Below the pieces are notes generated by a model, which searched no databases, was not told the DNA's origin, and worked only from the letters and a program-made list of their open reading frames with translations. Both the position numbers and the translations under genes were made by a program. This document shows positions 24,225 to 32,895 of a DNA stretch of 36,309 nt, piece after piece. How positions within the stretch are numbered: position 1 is the first letter of the stretch; the number at the start of each line of letters is the position of its first letter. This DNA comes from Campylobacteraceae bacterium. Lineage in GTDB: Bacteria > Campylobacterota > Campylobacteria > Campylobacterales > Sulfurovaceae. The stretch is from positions 1-36,309 of the forward strand of contig JALWPZ010000254.1 in assembly GCA_026994745.1 (NCBI GenBank). The letters are read 5' to 3'.

Positions 24225-25745
24225 ATGAAGAGAGAGAAGAACGTCTATCAGAGTATCGTGACGATCGACAATTACAACGGTCGATATTATCGATACCGGG
24301 AAGGGAGTCTGGAGCCGATCTCCAAGCTCTCCTACAAAAGCAAGACCTATACGACCACCTTCGTCGCCAACAAGGATCTGATCATCGCTCCCGTTTCGGT
24401 CAGCCGGAACATCGAGGAGGAGGATCTGGCCGGCGCGCTGGAGGACAAGGCCTACGAAGAGTTGGGACTCGACCCGGCTACCGAATATCTGATCCATTAT
24501 AAAGAGTTCACCGGAGAAGGGGAGGGGAGACACTTCCAACTCTTCGTCCTGGAGGAGAACCGTTACGAAGAGCTCTTTGGGAATCTGAGGCAGGAGCTGC
24601 GTTATGTGGATCTGATCCTGCCTGCGCCTCTCCTCTACCAATCCCTCTACGACCACAATCTGGTGGAGAGGAAACGGGTTCATTGCTACCTCTATTTCAG
24701 CAACTACGACGCTACCGTCACCTTCTATAGAGATGGGGAGTATCTCTATTCGAAATCCATTAACTATTCGTTGAGGCAACTCTACGATCGTTACTGCGAA
24801 ATCGCGGGGAAGACCGTCGACGAGAAACAGTTCTTCCGGATCTTTCAGAAAGAGGGGGTCAAGACCACCCACCTGGAGTTCCAGCAGAACCTGATCAAAC
24901 TCTTCAACGAGATCTTCATCACCATCAACGATGTGGTCATCTACACCAAGCGCGCCTACAAGGTCGATGTGATCGATCAAATGTTCATCGGCAGCGAACT
25001 GGGCCCTATCAGCGGTGCCGACGAGTACGCCCAGAACTATCTGGGGCTCCACTCCACCTCCATGATCTTCGATTTCAAGATCAAGAGCGAAGAGTGGTAC
25101 GTCGACCAGATGCACTATATGATGGTTCTGAGTACCGGGAAATACTGGGAAGAGCCTGAGAGCCTCATCAACTTCACCCAGTACCCCCGGCCTCCGGCCT
25201 TCCCCAAGCGCCCCAGCGGTCAGTTCATCCTGACGATGGCTGCGGCGCTGCTCATCGCCTCGGCCTATCCCCTCTATTTCCTGGTCTCTTCCTATCTGTT
25301 GGACCTGAACAACTATCGCCTCTCCAAAGAGGAAGCGGCGTTGGGCAGCGAAGTCCAGAAGTATCGGTCGATCCTCGGAAAGAAGAAAAAAGAGATCAAG
25401 GCCCTGGACAAAAAGATCGCCACTCTGCGAAAGATCTACAGTGAGAAGGAGAAGACCCTCCTCGCGGTCTACGACAAGAAGGTCAACTACAGCCTCAAGT
25501 CCGATCAATTGGCCTCCTTCGCCCAGGATCTGGAGCGTTTCGGGGTCCAGAGCGACGGAATGGCCAGCGACGAGGATCGATACGCGATTTCGCTGATCGC
25601 CCAGAACGATCGGAACATCACGGGCCTGGTCAAGTATATCACCGAGAAATACAACAAGGATATCCGACGTATCGATATCGAACGAATCAAGGGAGAGGAA
25701 AACGCTTCGATCTATAGCGGCGTTTTGAAGGTGGATCTGCGATGA
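24225..25745 (+). CDS. mshI: MSHA pilus biogenesis protein MshI-like (PilM-PilN fusion)
   Basis: A 506-residue inner-membrane protein. The N-terminal about 320 residues lie in the cytoplasm and show the pattern of a PilM/GspL-like actin-fold domain, a single transmembrane helix spans about 333-358, and a coiled coil (about 365-415) plus a small periplasmic PilN-like domain follow. Sequence similarity is weak, and the assignment rests on length, topology and being first in a run whose order I-J-K-L-M-N-E-G equals that of the Vibrio MSHA locus. It would form the alignment complex joining the ATPase to the secretin with MshJ. Its stop overlaps the next start. Confidence 0.72.
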   Translation: MKREKNVYQSIVTIDNYNGRYYRYREGSLEPISKLSYKSKTYTTTFVANKDLIIAPVSVSRNIEEEDLAGALEDKAYEELGLDPATEYLIHYKEFTGEGEGRHFQLFVLEENRYEELFGNLRQELRYVDLILPAPLLYQSLYDHNLVERKRVHCYLYFSNYDATVTFYRDGEYLYSKSINYSLRQLYDRYCEIAGKTVDEKQFFRIFQKEGVKTTHLEFQQNLIKLFNEIFITINDVVIYTKRAYKVDVIDQMFIGSELGPISGADEYAQNYLGLHSTSMIFDFKIKSEEWYVDQMHYMMVLSTGKYWEEPESLINFTQYPRPPAFPKRPSGQFILTMAAALLIASAYPLYFLVSSYLLDLNNYRLSKEEAALGSEVQKYRSILGKKKKEIKALDKKIATLRKIYSEKEKTLLAVYDKKVNYSLKSDQLASFAQDLERFGVQSDGMASDEDRYAISLIAQNDRNITGLVKYITEKYNKDIRRIDIERIKGEENASIYSGVLKVDLR

Positions 25746-26395
25746 AAACCCAAGAGACATTCATGGAACGGTTGGACGGATATTTCGGCAACAAGAGCCA
25801 GGGGGAGAAGTGGATCATCATCCTCCTGATCTCGGGGATGGTGGGGTATGTACTCTACCTCTATCTCTACCCCTATGCCGAGAGCAAGTACAAGGCGAGC
25901 CTGGCGCAGAAGACCCGGCTGGAGAAGAAGATCCGGGAGGAGAAGACCTATCTGCGCTCCATCACCGTCAACGGCGACCGAAACTTCTACATCAAGAAGT
26001 ACGATCGGGACATCGCCAATCGCAAGAAGCTGATCGAGGATTACAACCGACGCATCGCTTTGCTCAACCAGAGCTTCCAGCGGCTTTCGGAAGTGCTCTT
26101 CAACAAGAGGAACTGGTCCAAATTCCTCGACTCCATCACCGAGAGAGCCCATAAGAACGATGTGAAGATCGTCGAGATCGGAAACAAATACATCTATGGA
26201 AAGAAGAATTTCGGCCACGTCCTGGAGATGGGGATCCGGTGCAAGGGGCAGTTCCAGGGGATCCTCTCCTTCATCAACGATCTGGAGCAGAACAAACTGG
26301 TCACCGATGTCTATCACAGTACGATCCAGGTCGCTCCTGACCATCAGGAGATCGTCGCCGATCTCAATGTATCCGTATGGGGGGTGAACCGATGA
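25742..26395 (+). CDS. mshJ: MSHA pilus biogenesis protein MshJ-like (PilO)
   Basis: A 217-residue bitopic inner-membrane protein with a short cytoplasmic N-terminus, one membrane helix (about 24-43), a long coiled coil (about 50-105) and a C-terminal ferredoxin-like periplasmic domain. This is the PilO/GspM layout, a scaffold that pairs with the PilN-like part of MshI. It overlaps both neighbours by four bases. No catalytic motif is expected or seen. Confidence 0.72.
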   Translation: MKTQETFMERLDGYFGNKSQGEKWIIILLISGMVGYVLYLYLYPYAESKYKASLAQKTRLEKKIREEKTYLRSITVNGDRNFYIKKYDRDIANRKKLIEDYNRRIALLNQSFQRLSEVLFNKRNWSKFLDSITERAHKNDVKIVEIGNKYIYGKKNFGHVLEMGIRCKGQFQGILSFINDLEQNKLVTDVYHSTIQVAPDHQEIVADLNVSVWGVNR

Positions 26396-26805
26396 GAACT
26401 CTGCTACTCGCGGCGTTGGTGGGGGTGGTGCCCCTCAGCGCCGAACTTAGTGTCCAGAAGATCGAAACGATCGTCCAGAAGGTCCAGAACAAACGGGTCA
26501 GCACCCGGAACGTGGATTTCGTCAAAGTCCCCTCTCCCTTCGTCGTTGTCATTCCCGCCGACGAGAACCAGACGGAGATGATGTTGCAGGCTCCGGAGAA
26601 GAGCGTCCAATTCTCCCTGGATGCGATCATCAACGGACGGGCCCATCTGAACGGAACCTGGGTCGAAAAGGGACAGAGTATCCAGGGCTACACCGTCGAA
26701 GAGATCAAGCCCGGTGAAGTGCTGCTGAAGAAAGAGGACCGGGAGGTCCATCTCTTCCTGCCGGCGAAACAAGAACACAATCTACTACAAATCAGTGAGG
26801 GGTAA
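26392..26805 (+). CDS. mshK: MshK-like / CtsR-like periplasmic pilus protein
   Basis: A 137-residue exported protein. The first 17 residues (MRTLLLAALVGVVPLSA) are a signal peptide. The mature part has a C-terminal beta-rich segment, NGTWVEKGQSIQGYTVEEIKPGEVLLKKEDREVHLFL, that looks like the PilP/GspC HR-type domain linking the inner-membrane scaffold to the secretin. The position between the PilO-like gene and the secretin fits MshK. The Campylobacter transformation protein CtsR is a possible counterpart. The start at 26392 overlaps the mshJ stop. Sequence identity to named families is low. Confidence 0.62.
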   Translation: MRTLLLAALVGVVPLSAELSVQKIETIVQKVQNKRVSTRNVDFVKVPSPFVVVIPADENQTEMMLQAPEKSVQFSLDAIINGRAHLNGTWVEKGQSIQGYTVEEIKPGEVLLKKEDREVHLFLPAKQEHNLLQISEG

Positions 26806-26808
26806 ACA

Positions 26809-28308
26809 ATGATTGCACAAACGCTCAAAAAGATCGTCATCGGGGCTCTGATGACCGGACTGCTCGCTTCGGCGACGGCCGCGGCCGAAGAGAATTGCAT
26901 GGACAAGCTCTTCAACGTCACCATCAGCGATCAGCTGACCATCGAGGACGCCATCGACAACCTGGCCGAGACCTGCGGCCTGACCGTCGTGGTCAAGGAT
27001 TCCGGGGCCCGCCACCGGATGAAGAAGAATCTCTACTACGTCAAGCTGAAGAACGCGACGCTCAAGAGTTTCCTCGATACGATCCTGAAGGATAACGACC
27101 TGAACTATCGCCTGCGGGGCAACAAACTCTCCATCACCTACCTGATGACCAAGACCTACAAGGTCCACTATGTCACCGGCCAGCGTAGCGGAGAGAGCAG
27201 TGCCAACGTCCAGGTAGCCGGAGGATCCACTAGTTCCCAGAGTAAAACCGATGCCGGTGGAAAAGGATCGACGATTACGATTAACAGTACTCAGGAGTTC
27301 CAGTTCTGGGGAACCATCAAGGATGAAATTCATCGCATCCTCAATACCGCCGGGGACGGTAGCGTCCACTTCACCAAGGTGGGAGATGCCTGGATTGGAC
27401 CTGACGGCCAAAAGTGGGAGTACAACCCCCTCGAACCCGTCGTAAACCCCGAGGCGGGAATGGTCACCGTCACCGGTACCGCACGGCAGCTGGAGCGGGT
27501 GGACCGTTACATCGCTACGCTAATGAAACAGATCAAAACTGAAGTAATGATCGATGTTAAAATCCTAGATGTACGAATCAATAATAACAAACAGTATGGC
27601 ATTGACTGGAATAAAATCTATGATACTTCTTTGACGTTTGGAGGAACTTATAATTCTCGACTTGGTGGGAATCCTATAACAAGTGGTGGAAATGTTGAAT
27701 TTTCAGTAGCGGGTGATTTGACGGGGATACTTAAATTTTTGAATAGTCAAGGAGATGTGACAGTAATATCAAGTCCTAAAGTTATGACACTAAATAATCA
27801 ACCAGCAATGATTAGTGTAGGACAGGAGATTTTTTATAAGCTACGTACAACCAACAAGGTTGGGGGAAGTGATACAGCTACGTCCGAAGATGAGACGGTG
27901 GAGTCGGTCTTTTCAGGAATCTTGCTTGATATTACACCAGAAGTCGATGAGCGAGGAATGGTGACACTGAAGATCAATCCTTCGATTACTACACTCGCTA
28001 ATGAAGATGAAGCTAAGACGGATGGGGTTCGTACCATGCCTCCCGATCTGAAACGCCGTCAGATTGCTTCGGTGATCAAAGTTCGTGACGGTGACCATGC
28101 CATTGTTGGAGGGTTGATCACGAAGAGTAAGGGAAAAACGTCGGATAAAGTTCCTTTGCTTGGAGATATTCCGGTACTAGGTTATGCCTTCAAGAAGGAT
28201 AAAGTGTTAGATTTCACCGATGAGCTGGTGATCATCATCACTCCCCATATTATCAAGAACAACCGCAACGTCTCTCTCAAAGAGATGGGATACAAAAGTC
28301 TGCGATGA
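26809..28308 (+). CDS. mshL: MSHA-type outer-membrane secretin MshL
   Basis: A 499-residue secretin that forms the outer-membrane ring through which the pilus passes. It has a signal peptide (1-26, SATAAA before EENC) and an N-terminal secretin/TonB short domain (VTISDQLTIEDAIDNLAETCGLTVVV, about 35-110). A Gly/Ser-rich linker (about 125-160) and a domain ending GTARQLERVDRYIATLM come next. The secretin core runs from about 240 (TEVMIDVKILDV) to VPLLGDIPVLGYAF at 448-461 and ELVIIITPHII. Bases 27521-28020, coding the core's first half, are AT-rich with codons (ATA, ACA, TCA, AAT) otherwise rare in this window, suggesting recombination. The next gene overlaps by four bases. Confidence 0.9.
   Translation: MIAQTLKKIVIGALMTGLLASATAAAEENCMDKLFNVTISDQLTIEDAIDNLAETCGLTVVVKDSGARHRMKKNLYYVKLKNATLKSFLDTILKDNDLNYRLRGNKLSITYLMTKTYKVHYVTGQRSGESSANVQVAGGSTSSQSKTDAGGKGSTITINSTQEFQFWGTIKDEIHRILNTAGDGSVHFTKVGDAWIGPDGQKWEYNPLEPVVNPEAGMVTVTGTARQLERVDRYIATLMKQIKTEVMIDVKILDVRINNNKQYGIDWNKIYDTSLTFGGTYNSRLGGNPITSGGNVEFSVAGDLTGILKFLNSQGDVTVISSPKVMTLNNQPAMISVGQEIFYKLRTTNKVGGSDTATSEDETVESVFSGILLDITPEVDERGMVTLKINPSITTLANEDEAKTDGVRTMPPDLKRRQIASVIKVRDGDHAIVGGLITKSKGKTSDKVPLLGDIPVLGYAFKKDKVLDFTDELVIIITPHIIKNNRNVSLKEMGYKSLR
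27521..28200 (+). other. Low-GC mosaic segment inside mshL
   Basis: By hand count, 27601-27660 is 19/60 G+C and 27721-27780 is 20/60, against about 35/60 at 27001-27060 in the same gene. Codon choice shifts with it and then returns gradually between about 28020 and 28220. The frame is unbroken and the protein remains a good secretin, so a homologous segment rather than an insertion is implied. Confidence 0.8.
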
Positions 28309-29117
28309 GCCACCGCTACGGGGATGCCAAGGAGGCCTTCGTCGATGAGATCAAGATCGACGAATACATCGAACTGGAGGGGAGCAAGCGGGCTTATCGG
28401 CAGCTGGAGCACAGCCTCCAGAAATCGACCAAGATGGTTCTGATCTATGGCAGACCCGGCACGGGAAAGACCCTGCTCCTCAATCGTCTCTACGACGCCT
28501 ACAAAGAGAAACTGGATCTCTATTTTCTCGACACCCCCAGCGGAACCCGCAGAGAGTTCTACAAGAAACTTTTCAAAATCTTCACCGGCAAAGAGATGCC
28601 CCCCAAGACCAAGGTCGATTTCGAGACCTTCGTGGAGTTCGGTCGCAGGATCAAGGGGCAGCGCAAGATCGTGATCCTCGTGGACGAAGCGCAGATGTAT
28701 CCCAAAGAGATGCTGGAAGAGATCCGGATCCTCTCCGATACCGGCAGTGTCAAATTCGTCATTACCCTTCACAAGACCGAGGATGAGGACCTGGTGGCCA
28801 AGAAACATTTCCAGTCACGGATCTGGGAGACGGTGGAGCTGCGAAACGCCAGTCCCATCGAGACCAAGGCCTACATCCACAAACGGCTCCTGCACCACGG
28901 CCTGAACGAGTTGGCCCATCAATTGAACGATCGGCACATCAAGGCGATCCACCGTTGGACCGGAGGAAACTTCCGGGAGTGCAACAAACTCCTCTACACG
29001 CTCTTCGAGATCTGTGAGTACTACGATGCCCACGATCCCCAGAAGATCGACTACAACCGAATCCCGATGAAGTTGCTGGAGATGTCGGCCATCAAGACAG
29101 GATTCATCCATGTATGA
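28305..29117 (+). CDS. mshM: MshM-like AAA ATPase (ExeA/CtsP family)
   Basis: A 270-residue cytoplasmic ATPase. Walker A is GRPGTGKT (49-56), Walker B VILVDEAQ (123-130), and there is a sensor-like VITLHKTE. These match the ExeA/MshM/CtsP group, which helps assemble the secretin or links it to peptidoglycan. It lacks the C-terminal membrane and peptidoglycan-binding part of ExeA, as MshM does. The start overlaps the secretin stop and its end overlaps the next gene by eight bases. Confidence 0.88.
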   Translation: MSHRYGDAKEAFVDEIKIDEYIELEGSKRAYRQLEHSLQKSTKMVLIYGRPGTGKTLLLNRLYDAYKEKLDLYFLDTPSGTRREFYKKLFKIFTGKEMPPKTKVDFETFVEFGRRIKGQRKIVILVDEAQMYPKEMLEEIRILSDTGSVKFVITLHKTEDEDLVAKKHFQSRIWETVELRNASPIETKAYIHKRLLHHGLNELAHQLNDRHIKAIHRWTGGNFRECNKLLYTLFEICEYYDAHDPQKIDYNRIPMKLLEMSAIKTGFIHV

Positions 29118-29823
29118 CATCGAAGAGCTGGAAGCACAGTGGAGGCGCTACCATCGTAAGCGACTGGTGCGGCGTGGGGTCTTCGCGTCGCTAATTCTCC
29201 TGATCGTCGCTCTTCCGATCCTCTATGTCAGTTTCAAGCCCTCCAAACCCCTTGAGCGAACGGGCACGGAAAAAAAGAGCGATTCGAAGCAAAATCGGCC
29301 CATTGCCACTACTCCGGAGAAGAATGGATCGAAACCCGTTGTCGCTTCTGTCCAAAAGGTAGGGAACGAGCAATCCCTGAGCCCCCAGGCCCCTTCCATG
29401 AGCCAGGAAGCGGCGCCCAAGCGCAAAAAGCCCAAGATGATGATCAGTTTCTCCGGGAACGACTCCGGCGAAGAGAGCACCGGAAAGGGGAAGGTGGATC
29501 TGGACATGGTGAAACGGACCGACGAAGCGGTGGTCAAGCAGATCGAGAAACGTTTCCCGGTCAGCAAGGATTACGACGACGCCATGTACCTGGCCAAATA
29601 CTATTACGGCAAGAAGAATTACAAAAAGTCGGAATACTGGGCGATGCAGGCCAATGTGGTCGACAGCACCCAGCCCGAGAGCTGGATCCTCTTCGGAAAA
29701 TCCAAGGCCAAACGTGGCCATCGGGTGGAAGCCTTGAAAGTCCTGCAACAGTACTACGACAACACCGGGAATCTGGAGGCGAAAATGCTCATCGACCGGA
29801 TCCGGAAAGGCAGGAAGTTTTGA
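29110..29823 (+). CDS. mshN: MshN-like TPR membrane protein
   Basis: A 237-residue bitopic protein with a basic cytoplasmic N-terminus (RRYHRKRLVRR), a membrane helix at about 24-41, a low-complexity Ser/Lys/Pro-rich linker (about 43-125) and a C-terminal region of TPR-like helices (about 150-235, DAMYLAKYYYGKKNYKKSEYWAMQA and PESWILFGKSKAKRGHRVEALKVLQ). The order after MshM and before MshE fits MshN; CtsX occupies the same slot in Campylobacter. Its role in the complex is not defined. It overlaps mshM by eight bases. Confidence 0.72.
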   Translation: MYDIEELEAQWRRYHRKRLVRRGVFASLILLIVALPILYVSFKPSKPLERTGTEKKSDSKQNRPIATTPEKNGSKPVVASVQKVGNEQSLSPQAPSMSQEAAPKRKKPKMMISFSGNDSGEESTGKGKVDLDMVKRTDEAVVKQIEKRFPVSKDYDDAMYLAKYYYGKKNYKKSEYWAMQANVVDSTQPESWILFGKSKAKRGHRVEALKVLQQYYDNTGNLEAKMLIDRIRKGRKF

Positions 29824-29839
29824 GTCGCGGCACTTTGGA

Positions 29840-29845
29840 TATAAT
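29840..29845 (+). promoter_or_regulatory. Internal -10 box before mshE
   Basis: TATAAT in the 65-base spacer between mshN and mshE, the only real gap inside the operon, suggests a secondary promoter for mshE-mshG. The -35 is poor. Confidence 0.45.
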
Positions 29846-29888
29846 CGATTCTATGGCATGCCAAACCGAGTAGGGAAGGGATAGAACG

Positions 29889-31634
29889 ATGGTAAAACTG
29901 ATCGAACAGATGGTCAAGGACGGTGTCGTCAGCAAGGAGGACCTGGGACGGCTGGTCCGCAAACGTCCTCCCCTGAAGATCACCCTCGCCAACATGATGG
30001 CTGAAAAAGTGATCGACGAAAAGAGAATTCAGGAGTACATCGCCAAGAAGATCCGGCAGGGCTCCTTCAGCATCGAGCGCCTGGTAGACCTGGAGCGGGA
30101 GGGGATCGCCACCGAGCCGATCCTGCGAAAGATCGCCGAGGATCTGCACGTTCAGTACGTGGATCTGGACGAGGTGGAGGTGGATATGCAGCTCTTCAGC
30201 CGGGTTCCCTACGCCCAGTTGATGCGCTATCGTGCCATTCCCGTCGAAGAGAGCGATCTGAATGTCCTGGTGGTCTTCGAAGATCCCCTGGATATGGGGG
30301 CCCAGGATGCGGTGCAGCGCCTCTTTCCCCGCAAGCCGATCCAGGTGGCCACCTCCCATCCCAAGAAGATCCTGGAGTTCCTCCAGCGCATGGAGATCTC
30401 CGAGAGCCTCAAAGAGTATGTGGACGAGATCCGCAAGGACCTGCGCGAAGGGGGAGGCGAGCGGGAAGAGGGGGATTCCCCGGCGGTCCTCAAGCTCATC
30501 GATCTGATCTTCAAGAACGCCATCGTCAACCGGGCCAGCGACATCCACATCGAGGCGACGGAGAAGAGCTGCGTGGTCCGGGACCGGATCGACGGAATGC
30601 TCCAGCAGAGCTTCATCTTCGACAAGGATATCTTCAATCCCCTGGCCTCCCGGGTCAAGCTCCTGGCCAACCTGGATATCGCCGAGAAGCGCAAACCCCA
30701 GGATGGACGGATCACCACCAATGTGATGGGAAAGGAGTTTGATTTCCGGGTCTCCACCCTTCCGACCCTCCTGGGAGAATCGATCGTTCTGAGGATCCTG
30801 GACAAGACCAAGGTCTTGGTGAAGTTGGAGGATGCGGGGATGAGCGAATTCTGCTACAACCGTTTCACCAAGGCGATCAAGGTCCCCTATGGTATCGTCC
30901 TGGTCACCGGCCCCACGGGAAGCGGTAAGACGACGACCCTTTACGGCGCCCTCAACGCCATCAAGGATGTGAAGGACAAGATCATCACCGTCGAGGATCC
31001 CGTGGAATATCAGATGGCGGGGATCCAGCAGGTGCAGGTCAACCCCCATGCGGGGCTCACCTTCGCCAGCGCATTGCGCTCGATCCTTCGTCAGGACCCC
31101 GACAAGATCATGATCGGGGAGATCCGGGATACCGAGACCCTGCGGATCGCGATTCAGGCGGCGCTGACCGGTCACCTGGTCCTTTCCACCCTGCACACCA
31201 ACGACGCCATCAGCGCCGTGACCCGGATCATCGACATGGGGATCGAAAGCTATCTGGTCAGCGGGGCGCTCATCGCGATCCAGGCGCAGCGTCTGGTGCG
31301 GAAGATCTGTCCCTACTGCAAGGCGCCCGAGACCCTGGCCCCCAATGTGATGGAGGAGATCCGGCCCTATCTGAGCGTCGAGAATCCCACCTTTTTCCGG
31401 GGCGAGGGGTGCAAAGAGTGCAACAACACCGGCTACTTGGGGCGGGAGATGATCTCGGAGGTGTTGCCCATCAGTGACACGCTCTCCCGGATGATCGCCG
31501 CCAACGCCTCCAAAGAGAAACTGACGGAGCAGGCCAACAAAGAGGGGTTCATCACCATGTTCGAAGACGGAATCAAAAAAGCGTTGGCCGGGGAGACTAC
31601 GGTCGAAGAGATCTTCAGAGTCGCGAGGTTGTAA
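29889..31634 (+). CDS. mshE: MSHA pilus assembly ATPase MshE
   Basis: A 581-residue GspE/PilB-type hexameric ATPase that drives pilus extension. The N-terminal region resembles an MshEN module (KLIEQMVKDGVVSKEDLGRL at 3-22 and a second copy near 31-54). The ATPase core has Walker A GPTGSGKT (341-348), the Asp box (ITVEDPVEYQ), Walker B DKIMIGEI (405-412) and the His box (HLVLSTLHTNDA). A zinc tetracysteine site is formed by C474-x2-C477 and C508-x2-C511. All catalytic parts are intact. In Vibrio cholerae MshE the MshEN module binds c-di-GMP, but here its Arg-Leu-Gly residues are replaced. It is followed by mshG after one base. Confidence 0.93.
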   Translation: MVKLIEQMVKDGVVSKEDLGRLVRKRPPLKITLANMMAEKVIDEKRIQEYIAKKIRQGSFSIERLVDLEREGIATEPILRKIAEDLHVQYVDLDEVEVDMQLFSRVPYAQLMRYRAIPVEESDLNVLVVFEDPLDMGAQDAVQRLFPRKPIQVATSHPKKILEFLQRMEISESLKEYVDEIRKDLREGGGEREEGDSPAVLKLIDLIFKNAIVNRASDIHIEATEKSCVVRDRIDGMLQQSFIFDKDIFNPLASRVKLLANLDIAEKRKPQDGRITTNVMGKEFDFRVSTLPTLLGESIVLRILDKTKVLVKLEDAGMSEFCYNRFTKAIKVPYGIVLVTGPTGSGKTTTLYGALNAIKDVKDKIITVEDPVEYQMAGIQQVQVNPHAGLTFASALRSILRQDPDKIMIGEIRDTETLRIAIQAALTGHLVLSTLHTNDAISAVTRIIDMGIESYLVSGALIAIQAQRLVRKICPYCKAPETLAPNVMEEIRPYLSVENPTFFRGEGCKECNNTGYLGREMISEVLPISDTLSRMIAANASKEKLTEQANKEGFITMFEDGIKKALAGETTVEEIFRVARL

Positions 31635-31635
31635 G

Positions 31636-32886
31636 ATGTATTACAAAGTTACCCTACTGGAACGTGGAAAGCGGACGAGTGTCGTCCTGGAGGCCCCCAA
31701 CAAGCGGGTGGCTGTCAGCAAGGCCAAGCGGGAACATCCCAAAGCGGTGGTGGTCCAGACCGTGCAGACCGCCGCTCCGGTGGAGGATATCCTCAAAAAG
31801 ATCGGCAAGGACCTCAAACGATACTCCAAGGGGGGCATCAGAGAGGAGGACAAGATCGCAACGATCCGTCAGATCGCCGTCATGACCGACGCGGGGATCC
31901 CGATCCACGATACCCTGGAGGATGTGGCCAACAATACCAGCAACAAAAAGCTTCAGGAGATCTACCACAATCTCGCCGCAGACATCAACGCCGGTCGAAG
32001 CATGTCCCAGGCGATCGCCCCTTATAGTGAGGATTTCGGACACATCGCTATCGCCATGACCAACTTGGGGGAGAAGACCGGGAATTTCCCCGAGTCCTAT
32101 CACAAACTGGCGGATATCCTGGAGAACATCCGGGACAACAAGGCCAAGTTCAAGAAGGCGTTACGTTACCCCATGATCACCCTCACCGCCATGGCCATCG
32201 CCTTCGTGATCCTGATCATGCTGGTGGTACCCAAGTTCCGGGCGATCTTCGAGGAGTTCCATGCGGAGCTGCCTCTACCGACCCAGATCCTGTTGGGGAT
32301 CGAGTACGCTTTCAGTAACTACGGCCTCTATCTCCTGGTAGGCTTGATCGTGATCATCTATGCGATCATATTTATGTATAAGAATAACAAGAAGTTCAAG
32401 TATCGTATGGACGAATTGATGGTCCATCCCAAATTTTATTTGATCAACCGGGTGATCTTTTTATCTTCCATGTACAACTACACCCTGGTCTTCGGGGAAT
32501 TGACCCGGGCGGGGATCCCTGTCTCGGAAGCTCTGGAGACCGCCGTGGATATGGTCAGCAACGACTATATCCGTCAGAAACTCGAAACGGTCAACGCCAA
32601 TATCGGACGGGGAATGAGCCTGACCGAAGCCTTCGAACAGACGGGACTCTTCGAGAACATGCTCCTGCAGATGATCAAGGCCGGGGAGACGAGCGGTCAG
32701 CTGGACAAGATGATGGGAAAAGTGACCCAGTACTACAATATGCGTTTCCAGGATATCATCGACAATATGTCCAGTTATATCGAACCGATCATGCTCTTCT
32801 TCATCGCGGGATTGGTGCTCCTGATGGCCCTGGGGATCTTCCTGCCCATGTGGGATCTGGGTCGCGCCGTCAAAAACGCGCCGTAG
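31636..32886 (+). CDS. mshG: MSHA inner-membrane platform protein MshG (GspF/PilC)
   Basis: A 416-residue GspF/PilC-family platform protein that sits above the MshE ATPase. It has two repeats of the GspF helical domain (about 70-195 and 275-400). Hydrophobic helices are visible at about 175-200 (MITLTAMAIAFVILIMLVV), 225-255 and the C-terminus (MLFFIAGLVLLMALGIFLPMW). EDKIATIRQIAVMTDAGIPIHDTLEDVANNT and RAGIPVSEALETAVDMVSND are the repeated motifs. It ends the operon; no pilin gene follows. Confidence 0.94.
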   Translation: MYYKVTLLERGKRTSVVLEAPNKRVAVSKAKREHPKAVVVQTVQTAAPVEDILKKIGKDLKRYSKGGIREEDKIATIRQIAVMTDAGIPIHDTLEDVANNTSNKKLQEIYHNLAADINAGRSMSQAIAPYSEDFGHIAIAMTNLGEKTGNFPESYHKLADILENIRDNKAKFKKALRYPMITLTAMAIAFVILIMLVVPKFRAIFEEFHAELPLPTQILLGIEYAFSNYGLYLLVGLIVIIYAIIFMYKNNKKFKYRMDELMVHPKFYLINRVIFLSSMYNYTLVFGELTRAGIPVSEALETAVDMVSNDYIRQKLETVNANIGRGMSLTEAFEQTGLFENMLLQMIKAGETSGQLDKMMGKVTQYYNMRFQDIIDNMSSYIEPIMLFFIAGLVLLMALGIFLPMWDLGRAVKNAP

Positions 32887-32895
32887 GAACCGGCC

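Noticed and set aside
24174-25760. 528-codon minus-strand open frame opposite mshI
   Set aside because: The Val/Leu/Asp-rich composition is typical of antisense code. The plus-strand frame has membrane topology, a ribosome site and operon overlaps.
27223-27236. GGATCCACTAGTTC, which resembles a cloning-vector polylinker
   Set aside because: It is in frame within the Gly/Ser-rich linker of the secretin (G-S-T-S-S), with normal coding sequence on both sides and no further vector sequence, so chance is the simpler explanation.
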